NCBI RefSeq assembly: GCF_002614725.1
Contig: NZ_MRZN01000012.1
Location: forward strand, 1 to 64,000
DNA: 64,000 nt
Source: Staphylococcus edaphicus
GTDB lineage: Bacteria; Bacillota; Bacilli; Staphylococcales; Staphylococcaceae
Direction of reading: 5' to 3'
Shown here: one piece after another, positions 1-8,036 of the stretch
How the letters are laid out: each line of letters opens with the position of its first letter
Position numbering within the stretch: the stretch's first letter is position 1
Made by a program: the position numbers and the translations under genes
The notes under the pieces: model-generated
What the model saw: only the letters and a program-made list of their open reading frames with translations
What the model was told of the DNA's origin: nothing
The model's database searches: none

Positions 1-401
1 CGGATCCTGAACCAACACCTGATCCTGAACCAACTCCGGATCCTGAACCAACTCCGGATCCTGAACCAACTCCGGATCCTGAACCAACTCCGGATCCTGA
101 GCCAACGCCGGATCCTGAACCAACGCCGGATCCTGAACCAACGCCTGTGCCTCAACCAAGCTCAGCAACTAAAGATAGCATAGTGGAAATATTACCACCT
201 AGTCACAACAAAATAATCAAACTAGCATCATCCAAAAATACAATAAATAAAAATTCAAAGGCATCAAAGGAAACAGAAGAAACTCAACAACTGCCTGAAA
301 CCGGAGACAAAGACAGCAACACGACTATTTGGAGCAGTTTATTGATCCTAGTTGGGTCATCGCTACTCTTCTTTAGAAAAAGAAAACAGCGTGAGAAATA
401 A
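1..401 (+). CDS. LPXTG cell-wall-anchored surface protein, C-terminal part
   Basis: The reading frame is open from the left edge, so this is only the C-terminal end of a larger protein. It begins with eight copies of Asp-Pro-Glu-Pro-Thr-Pro, a stiff stalk that would carry an N-terminal domain through the wall. A Ser/Lys-rich linker follows, then a sortase A signal: LPETG at bases 291-305, a hydrophobic segment, and a basic tail (RKRKQREK). The protein should be covalently attached to peptidoglycan. An ATG/GTG start inside the repeat tail would be artificial, because the frame continues upstream without a stop. In S. aureus, Sdr adhesins lie in a similar position relative to the araB/kbl region, so an Sdr-like adhesin is possible, but the ligand domain is outside the window. 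Confidence 0.93.
   Translation, partial: DPEPTPDPEPTPDPEPTPDPEPTPDPEPTPDPEPTPDPEPTPDPEPTPVPQPSSATKDSIVEILPPSHNKIIKLASSKNTINKNSKASKETEETQQLPETGDKDSNTTIWSSLLILVGSSLLFFRKRKQREK
3..146 (+). repeat. 18-bp tandem repeat encoding DPEPTP, eight units
   Basis: Eight consecutive 18-bp units each encode Asp-Pro-Glu-Pro-Thr-Pro and differ only at third positions (act/aca/acg, ccg/cct, gaa/gag). The array extends beyond the left edge, so the true copy number is unknown. It is the wall-spanning stalk of the LPXTG protein and is a likely site of copy-number variation. Confidence 0.97.
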
Positions 402-475
402 CTTACGCACTAAATCAAACTATAATATATTAATTTCAAATTTTGGTCACTTTCACACTTACCGGTAACAATTAA

Positions 476-530
476 CATACGCTACAAGCAATAACTAAAA
501 AGTTATATGCTTGTAGCGTATGTTTATAAT
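476..530. terminator. Strong hairpin terminator after the LPXTG gene
   Basis: A perfect 15-bp inverted repeat (476-490 with 508-522) is extended by an inner 6-bp stem with one bulge. It is followed by a short T-rich run. It lies 75 bp after the surface protein stop codon. Confidence 0.85.
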
Positions 531-696
531 CTAAGACACACTCTAATTTAAAGGACTGATACGCATTGAATTGTTAATTGAATTTTCACAATTTTTAAAA
601 CATTCCGTTAATTTTATTGCATTTCACTCTTAATCCCCTTACCATTAAATATAAGTAGCATTTAATATTTAAGTAATAAGATAGAGGAGATTAGTA

Positions 697-1941
697 ATGA
701 CAAAAACTACCGATTTAGTTAGCTCAACCCAGGAAATTACGAAAGAAGCTTTACATAAATTGGGTTTTGATGATGGTATGTATGAACTCATCAAAGAACC
801 TTTAAGATTTTTAGAAGTACGTATTCCAATACGTATGGATGATAATACAGTCAAAACCTTTACCGGCTATCGTGCACAACACAACCATGCCGTTGGACCT
901 ACTAAAGGTGGAGTTCGTTTTCATCCTGATGTAAATAAAGACGAAGTGAAAGCATTATCCATGTGGATGACTATGAAATGTGGTATCACCGACCTCCCCT
1001 TTGGTGGTGGTAAAGGAGGAATAATTTGTGATCCGAGACAAATGAGCAATCAAGAATTAGAACGATTATCTCGAGGATATGTTCGCGCAATTTCTCAATT
1101 TGTTGGACCCGAAAGTGATATTCCAGCGCCTGACGTGTACACAAACCCACAAATTATGTCATGGATGATGGATGAATATAGTAAAATCAATCGTTCTAAT
1201 GCATTTGCCTTTATTACTGGGAAGCCTTTAGCTTTAGGAGGTTCTCTTGGTCGTAATCGTGCTACCGCACTTGGTGCAGTTATAACGATTGAAGAAGCAA
1301 TAAAACGCAAAAATTTAGATATCAAAGGATCACGTATAACAATCCAAGGTTTTGGTAATGCCGGCAGCTTTATTGCAAAAATCTTACATGATATGGGGGC
1401 AAAAATCGTAGCTATTTCTGAAAGTTACGGCGCCCTTCATAATCCTGATGGTTTAGATGTCAATCGACTTATTGAATTAAAAGAACAGCACGGTAGAGTG
1501 ACACATCTCTTCGATGATGTTATTACAAACGAAGCTTTGTTTGAAGTTGATTGTGATATTTTAGTACCTGCCGCTCTTTCCAATCAAATCACTGAAGATA
1601 ATGCATCTAAGATTAAGGCAAGCATTATAGCGGAAGCTGCAAATGGTCCTACGACACAAGAGGCAACACGAATTCTAACCAATCGCGGTGTCTTAATTAT
1701 CCCTGATGTATTAGCAAGTGCTGGTGGTGTTACAGTGTCTTACTTTGAGTGGGTACAAAATAATCAAGGCTATTATTGGTCAGAAGAAGAAATTAACCAT
1801 AAACTACGCAACAAAATGGTCGACGCCTTTAATAAGATATATGATTTAGCGGAAGACAGAAATATGGACATGCGCTTAGCTGCATACGTCTTAGGTATCA
1901 AACGCACTGCAGAAGCTACCCGTTTCCGTGGTTGGGCATAA
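697..1941 (+). CDS. gluD: NAD(P)-glutamate dehydrogenase
   Basis: Catalyses reversible oxidative deamination of glutamate to 2-oxoglutarate and ammonium in the cytoplasm. At 414 residues it has the usual length of the Gram-positive catabolic GudB/RocG type. The glutamate-binding stretch GPTKGGVRFHP is at residues 67-77, the catalytic lysine is in GGGKGG (K106), and the Rossmann motif GFGNAG is near residue 217. A clear ribosome-binding site (agaggag) precedes the ATG. It is monocistronic, with its own terminator. The next unit encodes a ureohydrolase-fold enzyme and a transporter, so it could handle glutamate or ammonium released there, but that link is inference. It may be a second copy besides the usual staphylococcal gudB next to rocD. 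Confidence 0.95.
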   Translation: MTKTTDLVSSTQEITKEALHKLGFDDGMYELIKEPLRFLEVRIPIRMDDNTVKTFTGYRAQHNHAVGPTKGGVRFHPDVNKDEVKALSMWMTMKCGITDLPFGGGKGGIICDPRQMSNQELERLSRGYVRAISQFVGPESDIPAPDVYTNPQIMSWMMDEYSKINRSNAFAFITGKPLALGGSLGRNRATALGAVITIEEAIKRKNLDIKGSRITIQGFGNAGSFIAKILHDMGAKIVAISESYGALHNPDGLDVNRLIELKEQHGRVTHLFDDVITNEALFEVDCDILVPAALSNQITEDNASKIKASIIAEAANGPTTQEATRILTNRGVLIIPDVLASAGGVTVSYFEWVQNNQGYYWSEEEINHKLRNKMVDAFNKIYDLAEDRNMDMRLAAYVLGIKRTAEATRFRGWA

Positions 1942-1964
1942 AATACAATATACGACTGACAAGG

Positions 1965-2017
1965 TAACAATGAAACTACAGACAATTTTTTGTCTCAAGT
2001 TTCATTGTTATTTTTTT
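1965..2017 (+). terminator. Rho-independent terminator of gluD
   Basis: A 13-bp stem (1965-1977 with 1998-2010) encloses a second 6-bp stem and is followed by a run of seven T. It begins 24 bp after the glutamate dehydrogenase stop codon. Confidence 0.92.
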
Positions 2018-2195
2018 ACATTCAAATGATTCATAAACTATTCAAAATGATAAGCAGACAATCGCCTACAATAATTATGCCTTTTCTTTTGTATTATTTA
2101 AAATTGCACAATTAAAATTAGAATTTTCTGATTTATTTGAAATGCAAATTAATAATCTATATACTTATTTACAACAAAGGGGAGGATATACAATT

Positions 2196-3140
2196 ATGAA
2201 GAACAATATCTACGGTAATGTACCGTGCTTTTTAAATAGTAAGAATCTCACTCAGTCAAACATATTAGATACAGACGTTATCGTTTATGGCGCACCATTT
2301 GAAGGCGAAAGTACTTGGGGCGACTATACAGGTGTAGAACTTGGCCCTAAACAAATTCGCGTCTGCTCAGCTCGTTATAGCCAATATCTACCAGAACTTA
2401 ATCACATAGACATCAGTGAACACCTCACGATGGGAGACGTTGGAGATGTTCCATTTGTCGCACACGATAATAAGCAAAGTTATGATAATATTACTGATTT
2501 CGCCAAAAAACTTTGGGAAAGCGGTAAATTTTTAGTAGGTTTCGGTGGTGAACATGGCGTTACATATCCCATATTGAAGGCACTCACAGAAACAGGAAAA
2601 AAAGTTGGCATTATTCATTTAGACGCCCATTACGACAATATGCCTGATTATGAAGGTGAGCCTTATGCACGTAACACACCTTTTATGAGGCTTTACGAAA
2701 CAGATGGCGTACGAAATGAAAGCATTATTCACACTGGTATTCACGGACCAAGAAATAAACCAGCTACAGGTCGCTATGCACAAGAAGCAGGTGCCGTGAC
2801 ATTAACGATTAATGATATACGTGAGGCGCATGACTTAAAGGAGTATGCACGTGATATCTATAACCAAGCAAGTAAAGATGTAGATGTTGTTTATTTAACG
2901 ATTTGTAGCGACGTGCTCGACTTTGCTTTTAATCCTGGTGGTCCTGTCGACGGGAATGGTCTCTCTTCTTTTGAGTTATTAACAATGATTCATGAATTTG
3001 GTAAATTAGGCCTTTGCGGTATGGATTATGTAGAAGTTTATCCGATGATGGATGCCAATCAAAACTCAGCGCATTTTGTCTCTACAGCAGTGTTATATGT
3101 ACTTGCTGGCCACGTCGCTTATTTAAATCAAACAAAGTAA
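2196..3140 (+). CDS. Arginase/agmatinase/formimidoylglutamase family hydrolase
   Basis: A ureohydrolase-fold enzyme of 314 residues, expected to remove urea, ammonia or formamide from a guanidino or formimino compound using a dinuclear metal centre. The motifs are GGEH (117-120), HLDAHYD (141-147) and TICSDVLD (235-242). In arginases the last motif reads S-x-D-x-D; here the first aspartate is Cys237 and Asp239 is kept. I recall a similar Cys in staphylococcal HutG, so it may be nearer formimidoylglutamases than agmatinases. The ATG at 2196 is chosen because aaggggagg lies just upstream; an earlier in-frame ATG at 2142 has no such site. It is followed after 17 bp by an Nramp-like transporter, so the two probably form one operon. 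The substrate is unknown. Confidence 0.88.
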   Translation: MKNNIYGNVPCFLNSKNLTQSNILDTDVIVYGAPFEGESTWGDYTGVELGPKQIRVCSARYSQYLPELNHIDISEHLTMGDVGDVPFVAHDNKQSYDNITDFAKKLWESGKFLVGFGGEHGVTYPILKALTETGKKVGIIHLDAHYDNMPDYEGEPYARNTPFMRLYETDGVRNESIIHTGIHGPRNKPATGRYAQEAGAVTLTINDIREAHDLKEYARDIYNQASKDVDVVYLTICSDVLDFAFNPGGPVDGNGLSSFELLTMIHEFGKLGLCGMDYVEVYPMMDANQNSAHFVSTAVLYVLAGHVAYLNQTK

Positions 3141-3157
3141 TTTGAGGAGTGGTTTCA

Positions 3158-4378
3158 TTGTTTAAAGAAGCTGGGAAGATTTTAAAATCAATTGGCCCTG
3201 GAATGATTATCACTGCCTCATTTATTGGTCCAGGTACCGTGACAACAATGACACAGGGGGGTGCCGGATTCGGTTATAGCTTACTATGGGCAGTAGCATT
3301 CTCTATCATAGCTACAATTGTGCTACAAGAAATGATTATTCGTCTATCTCTCGTCACACGTGAAGGATTAGGAGAAGCCATCCAAGATTTATTTAAGAAT
3401 AAAATCGGCAAACTCATTATTGTATGGTTCACACTAATTGCCGTCACGATAGGCTGCGCTGCTTATATTAGTGGTGACTTAATTGGGACATCCTTAGGTG
3501 CTTCCTATTTATTGAATTTACCTGAACATTGGGTAGCACCAGTAATCGGTGTCATTATTTTATTTATTGGGTTATTCGGAAATTACCGCTTTTTAGAAAA
3601 AATCATGCTTGTGCTAATGGTTATCATGGGCATTATCTTTATTACTACTATGATTGTAATTCAACCAGATACTTCAGGTGTTTTAAAAGGGGCATTTATT
3701 CCGACTATTCCCGATGGATCTATTATTACTATCATAGCGCTTATAGGAACGACCGTAGTACCTTATAATTTTTTCATACATTCAACCGCAGTACATGAAC
3801 GTTTTGGCAATATCAAAGAGCTAAAGTATGCACGTTGGGATACCGTGATTTCAATTACCATAGGCGGTATCATTTCAGCTGCTATATTAATTGCTGCAGC
3901 TACATTAATAGAAGGCAAAGAAGTTACAAGCGTCATCCAACTTGCCGGCCCTCTTGAACCCGTCCTTGGAGATGCAGCGCCTGTCGCAATCAGTATCGGA
4001 CTATTTGCAGCTGGGTTATCTTCGGCAATCGCCTCTCCCACAGGTGCTGCCGCAACGATTAGTAGCTTGTTAGGTTGGCAAGGCGGTATGGAAAGCAAGA
4101 AGTATAAGACAGTTTTCACAATTATTATCATCATTGGTATTATCACTTCAGCCTTAGGTTTTGAGCCGCTTCAAGTACTTCTTGTTGCACAAGCGTTAAA
4201 TGGTATCATCTTGCCTATTGTGGCCATACTCATTTTCATAATTATCAATAAGAAAAACTTAATGGGTCATTACGTTAACACCCTATGGCTCAACATCATT
4301 GGTAGTATCGTTGTACTCGTGGTTACCTTCTTGGGTGTATATAGTTTGATAGATGCAATTATGAGTTTTATGTCTTAA
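3158..4378 (+). CDS. Nramp-fold membrane transporter lacking the canonical metal-site residues
   Basis: A polytopic membrane protein of 406 residues with the Nramp order of about eleven membrane segments. The TM1 hallmark DPGN is GPGT here (residues 24-27), and the TM6 hallmark MPH is VPY (201-203). In characterised Nramps the TM1 Asp and Asn and the TM6 Met bind Mn or Fe, so this protein probably does not carry those metals in the classical way. Its pairing with a ureohydrolase suggests an organic cation or amino compound, or a differently bound metal; this is inference. A TTG start at 3158 is preferred because gaggag at 3144-3149 is correctly spaced for it, whereas a GTG at 3149 overlaps that site. 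Confidence 0.85.
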   Translation: MFKEAGKILKSIGPGMIITASFIGPGTVTTMTQGGAGFGYSLLWAVAFSIIATIVLQEMIIRLSLVTREGLGEAIQDLFKNKIGKLIIVWFTLIAVTIGCAAYISGDLIGTSLGASYLLNLPEHWVAPVIGVIILFIGLFGNYRFLEKIMLVLMVIMGIIFITTMIVIQPDTSGVLKGAFIPTIPDGSIITIIALIGTTVVPYNFFIHSTAVHERFGNIKELKYARWDTVISITIGGIISAAILIAAATLIEGKEVTSVIQLAGPLEPVLGDAAPVAISIGLFAAGLSSAIASPTGAAATISSLLGWQGGMESKKYKTVFTIIIIIGIITSALGFEPLQVLLVAQALNGIILPIVAILIFIIINKKNLMGHYVNTLWLNIIGSIVVLVVTFLGVYSLIDAIMSFMS

Positions 4379-4387
4379 ATATTTAAA

Positions 4388-4430
4388 CACCCCAATTTAG
4401 TCAACTAAATTGGGGTGATATATTTTCATT
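4388..4430 (+). terminator. Rho-independent terminator after the Nramp-like gene
   Basis: A perfect 13-bp stem (4388-4400 with 4405-4417), a 4-base loop, then a T-rich stretch. It sits between convergent genes and may serve both. Confidence 0.92.
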
Positions 4431-4455
4431 TACAATAATAATTATACAGATTTAA

Positions 4456-4929
4456 TTATTGTTCACAAATTTGTTTTAAACGTCTAAACATACTAACATA
4501 ACCTTCTTCTGTAGTTGATTTTGTCACTGCTTTCTCTTTTTCAACTGCATCGTCATCCAATGAATCATCTATAGGGACTTTTATACCTTGATTAAATTTC
4601 ACTTGTGCTTCACCTTGTAAATCTATAAATTCTACTGTTATAATATCTTCCAAATCACTAAATTGAGGCATTTTAAATGAAAACATCAATTTATAAGGTG
4701 CTACAATATCTATATATGTGCCAATTGCTCTATATGCTGTCCCTTCTCTGACATCGATAATTTCCCAGTCGCCATTCACTTCCAATTGGTTCTTTGCGAC
4801 TTCATTAGTTGTCTCTGAAGTCATAAACCACTGCTTAAAGAGACTAGGTTCAGTCCATGCATTAAACACGGTTTCAACTGAAGCATCAACCTTGAATTCC
4901 ATATCTAAATTAACAATTTCCCATTCCAC
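4456..4929 (-). CDS. SRPBCC/AHSA1-like (START fold) domain protein
   Basis: A small cytoplasmic protein of 157 residues with the AHSA1 pattern: an N-terminal strand followed by VDASVETVFNAWTEPSLFKQWF, then a beta-rich middle and a C-terminal helix. Such proteins bind hydrophobic ligands or protein partners; the role of this one is unknown. The start is a GTG at 4929, preceded at a good distance by aaggggtg. A longer frame to 4983 has an atypical N-terminus and no such site. It stands alone, convergent to the transporter gene. Confidence 0.8.
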   Translation of the reverse strand: MEWEIVNLDMEFKVDASVETVFNAWTEPSLFKQWFMTSETTNEVAKNQLEVNGDWEIIDVREGTAYRAIGTYIDIVAPYKLMFSFKMPQFSDLEDIITVEFIDLQGEAQVKFNQGIKVPIDDSLDDDAVEKEKAVTKSTTEEGYVSMFRRLKQICEQ

Positions 4930-5119
4930 AACATTCACCCCTTCATTTGCATTCAATATATGCAATAACACACTGTTTAACAATTCTACTGTTACTGTGA
5001 TAAATTACCTATTTTTTACAAATTAAACTTTCAACATTGATTTGATTCACTAATACCGTAGTATGTTAAATATTGAAAATTTGATAAATTTCCTCACAAA
5101 GTTAATTATTATGTGTTGT

Positions 5120-6748
5120 TTACATTAACGCGCTTACATCACGCATAATACGAGCCTTTTTATAACCTAATAAATCATGTAATTCCTTATAAGCATTAAA
5201 TAATTTTTTATAAATACGTACTTGTTCTCGTTCTGGCTCTACTTGATATAAAACAGGTTCTTTCATCGCTTGAATAGCTGAGGAAAAATCAGGATGTGCA
5301 CCGCCACATATAGCGCCTAAGATAGCAGCCCCGATAGCCGGTGCATATGCACTATCAATCACAGTGATTTTCTTGTTTAAGACATTCGCATATATTTCCA
5401 TCAACAAGCTATTCTTTTTAGGAATACCACCACATGCAAAGACATGATCCACTTCCATTTGCCATCCTTGATATTGTTGCATAATCATTTTTGTACCAAA
5501 TGCTGTTGCTTCCATGTATGCACGATAAATATCTTCATGCTTTGTTTGAAGACTTAACCCGAACAGGCTTCCTTTTAAATTACTATCACTTAAGACACTC
5601 CGATTACCATTGTGCCAATCTAATGCGATGATGCCACTTTCTCCAGGATACCGCTGACCTGCTTTTTCATTGAGTAACTCAAAAATTGAGATACCTCGCT
5701 CTTCCGCCATTTTTACATAGTCATATGGGGATTGATTAGCAATATACTCGAATAAATCTCCTACTGCAGTTTGTCCGGCTTCATATGCATAAAGATCAGG
5801 TATGATTGCCCCTTTAACAGAGCCTGAGATACCAGGGACTTTATGCTGCGCCTTATTCAACATTAAGTGACATGTACTCGTGCCCATGACCATCGTCATT
5901 TCTTTATCCTTTTCAGCACCGATACCTAACAGACTTGAATGCGCATCAATAATGAAAGGACTTACTTCTGTATTTGGCGAAAGGCCCAATTTATGTGCCA
6001 TCTCTGTACTAATTTTACCAACACTTTCACCAATGCTCACAACAGGTGCCGCTACTTTCGTACGTACAATATCTGATAAATTATCATCCACTTTATCAAA
6101 CAAATCATAATGAAATCCTGTAGATGACTCCCAAAATGATTTAAATCCTAATCCACAGTTAGAGCGTACATTTTTACCCGTAAGGCGATTAACAATCCAA
6201 TCTCCTGCCTCCATAATATTAGCTGTTTCAGTCATCACTTCTGGCGCTTTATGATTCACTTCCATAATTTTAGGGATCATCCACTCGCTGCTAACATTAA
6301 AGCCATAATAACCTAACCAACGATTTTTCTCTTCTATAGCAGTGTTAAATAATAAATCAGCTTCTGCCTGTGCGCCGTGATGCTTCCACAATTTCACATA
6401 GGCATGCGGATTATCGCAAAATTTAGGATTATTATGAATTGGCTCCATATATTCATCAACAAAAATGACTGTAGAAGAAGTGAAATCTATACCTATACCG
6501 ACGATATCTTGTGCTGCTATATTCGATTTTGACAAAATTTCTGGTATACCTATTTCAATTACTTCCATATAATCATTCGCATTTTGCAATGCATAACTTG
6601 GTGGTAACTTTTGTCCATTAAGTTCCCCTTCAATTGTGCCATGCGAATATGCTTTGATATATTGTTCAATAATTTCACCATTCTCAGTATTCACCAGAAA
6701 TACTCTCCCTGAACCGGTACCAAAATCTATCCCTATACTGTATGTCAT
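5120..6748 (-). CDS. araB: Ribulokinase (AraB-type FGGY carbohydrate kinase)
   Basis: ATP-dependent sugar kinase of 542 residues, the usual AraB length. The N-terminal phosphate-binding loop GIDFGTGSGR is at residues 6-15, the FGGY catalytic region includes FIIDAHSSLLG near residue 265, and the C-terminal ATP site ACGGIPKKN is near residue 440. AraB enzymes phosphorylate L-ribulose and, less tightly, D-ribulose and some pentitols. It is divergent from a TarJ-like dehydrogenase, a permease and a DeoR regulator, and no araA or araD is in the window, so a role in ribitol/arabitol or ribulose use is more likely than L-arabinose use. In S. aureus a related araB lies near kbl; here it is about 34 kb from kbl. 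A cre-like site overlaps its leader. Confidence 0.93.
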   Translation of the reverse strand: MTYSIGIDFGTGSGRVFLVNTENGEIIEQYIKAYSHGTIEGELNGQKLPPSYALQNANDYMEVIEIGIPEILSKSNIAAQDIVGIGIDFTSSTVIFVDEYMEPIHNNPKFCDNPHAYVKLWKHHGAQAEADLLFNTAIEEKNRWLGYYGFNVSSEWMIPKIMEVNHKAPEVMTETANIMEAGDWIVNRLTGKNVRSNCGLGFKSFWESSTGFHYDLFDKVDDNLSDIVRTKVAAPVVSIGESVGKISTEMAHKLGLSPNTEVSPFIIDAHSSLLGIGAEKDKEMTMVMGTSTCHLMLNKAQHKVPGISGSVKGAIIPDLYAYEAGQTAVGDLFEYIANQSPYDYVKMAEERGISIFELLNEKAGQRYPGESGIIALDWHNGNRSVLSDSNLKGSLFGLSLQTKHEDIYRAYMEATAFGTKMIMQQYQGWQMEVDHVFACGGIPKKNSLLMEIYANVLNKKITVIDSAYAPAIGAAILGAICGGAHPDFSSAIQAMKEPVLYQVEPEREQVRIYKKLFNAYKELHDLLGYKKARIMRDVSALM

Positions 6749-6771
6749 GACTAACCCTCCAGTCTCCTTAA

Positions 6772-6785
6772 AGAAAACGCTTTCC
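6772..6785 (-). promoter_or_regulatory. cre (CcpA) site before araB
   Basis: Read on the minus strand the 14 bases match the CcpA operator TGWAARCGYTWNCW with one mismatch (first base). It lies 24 bp upstream of the araB start, in the leader or promoter, where CcpA would repress during growth on glucose. Confidence 0.7.
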
Positions 6786-6867
6786 TAAAGCATAATTAAG
6801 ATAGTTCCAAAAATCAATATAAAAATTCATAAATACACATAAAGAAACACAAAAAAGCATTATTACA

Positions 6868-6897
6868 TTGACAAATACCAATGTAAGCGTTTACTAT
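6868..6897 (+). promoter_or_regulatory. SigA-type promoter with overlapping perfect cre site
   Basis: A consensus -35 box TTGACA (6868-6873) and a -10 box TACTAT (6892-6897) are 18 bp apart. A perfect cre match (TGTAAGCGTTTACT, 6882-6895) fills the spacer and overlaps the -10 box, so CcpA binding should block the polymerase directly. It drives the dehydrogenase-permease-regulator genes. Confidence 0.85.
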
Positions 6898-6945
6898 TAG
6901 CCGTACAAACATAAATGAACACGAAAATAAAGGAGTTGAACATAT

Positions 6946-8010
6946 ATGAAAATCGAATCAAATGCTTTTCGTTTGATTGAGCCTGGTAAATTCAAAAGAG
7001 ATACACTGATTCATGATTTCGAAGATAGAGATATTATTGTCAGGCCAACAAAAGCAAGCGTCTGTCACGCAGATTTACGTTACTATACGGGTAAGCGTCG
7101 TCCTGAAGCACTTGCCAAAAAATTACCTATGGCGCTGTTTCATGAAGGCATTGGTATAGTAGAAGATTCCAACCATCCTGATTTTCAACTTGGAGATAAA
7201 GTGGTCATTGTTCCTAATGTACCCTCTCGTCTACGTAAAGGTATATATCCAACTTCTACACTACAAGATAATTATGATGAGAACGCTGTTTTTATGGGAA
7301 GCGGATTTGATGGCATTTGCCAAGATCGGATGGTAGTTCCCGGAGATAACGTCGTAAAAGTACCAGAGGATTTAGATGAAGACGTTGCGCTACTTGCCGA
7401 ATTATGTTCTGTATCACTATATCCCATTAACCAACTTGAACACATCACTACAACAGAATCACCACAGGTGGCAATCTTCGGAGATGGCCCAGTCGGTTAC
7501 TTAGCAGCAACGGCCTTGCATTATATTTATGGCATTGATAAAGCAAATTTAATTGTATTTGGTGCTGTTCAAGAAAAACTAGCTGCCTTTGAACATTTTG
7601 CAACAACGCATCTCGTATTTGATTTTGATTTCAATCAGCACCGCGGTGTGCACACTATTTTCGAATGTACAGGCGGTCAATTTTCAGAGTCTGCGATTAA
7701 TCAAGCCATTGATTTAATTGATAGACAAGGACACATAGTGTTGATGGGGGTCACTGAAGAACGTGTTGGTATCAATACACGAGACATTCTTGAAAAGGGC
7801 TTAACTTTTTCAGGAAGTTCACGTAGTACGAAACGAGAATTCGAACAACTAATTAACGCATTTAGCAATCAGCAGTATCAACAAGCCCTGAGACAGCTTA
7901 TTCCAGAGGTTTACTATCACATCCATAATACATCAGATTTGAAGCACGCCATGGATGACACTGCTGCACATAAAGGATGGAAGAAAACATATTTACAATA
8001 TCATTGGTAA
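6946..8010 (+). CDS. Zinc-dependent alcohol dehydrogenase, TarJ-like ribitol-5-phosphate dehydrogenase
   Basis: Medium-chain dehydrogenase of 354 residues, closely patterned on TarJ/Bcs1, which interconvert ribitol 5-phosphate and ribulose 5-phosphate. Catalytic zinc ligands are visible as C40 and H66-E67, and the cofactor-binding loop GDGPVG is near residue 180. TarJ normally works in the reducing direction for wall teichoic acid and is paired with the cytidylyltransferase TarI; no tarI is nearby. Here the neighbours are a sugar kinase, a permease and a DeoR regulator under catabolite control, so a catabolic pentitol-phosphate oxidation is more likely. The site aaaggag precedes the ATG. Confidence 0.85.
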   Translation: MKIESNAFRLIEPGKFKRDTLIHDFEDRDIIVRPTKASVCHADLRYYTGKRRPEALAKKLPMALFHEGIGIVEDSNHPDFQLGDKVVIVPNVPSRLRKGIYPTSTLQDNYDENAVFMGSGFDGICQDRMVVPGDNVVKVPEDLDEDVALLAELCSVSLYPINQLEHITTTESPQVAIFGDGPVGYLAATALHYIYGIDKANLIVFGAVQEKLAAFEHFATTHLVFDFDFNQHRGVHTIFECTGGQFSESAINQAIDLIDRQGHIVLMGVTEERVGINTRDILEKGLTFSGSSRSTKREFEQLINAFSNQQYQQALRQLIPEVYYHIHNTSDLKHAMDDTAAHKGWKKTYLQYHW

Positions 8011-8036
8011 ACAATGACTGAAAAGGTGGTATATAA

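Noticed and set aside
3..146. A CRISPR array
   Set aside because: The 18-bp units have no spacers and are in frame as coding repeats.
1942..2195. A guanidine-I riboswitch before the ureohydrolase
   Set aside because: I looked for the conserved ykkC-type blocks and did not find them; the gap holds only the gluD terminator and AT-rich DNA.
3763..4146. A minus-strand frame of 127 residues inside the transporter gene
   Set aside because: It is a shadow of the Nramp-like gene in another frame, with no ribosome-binding site.
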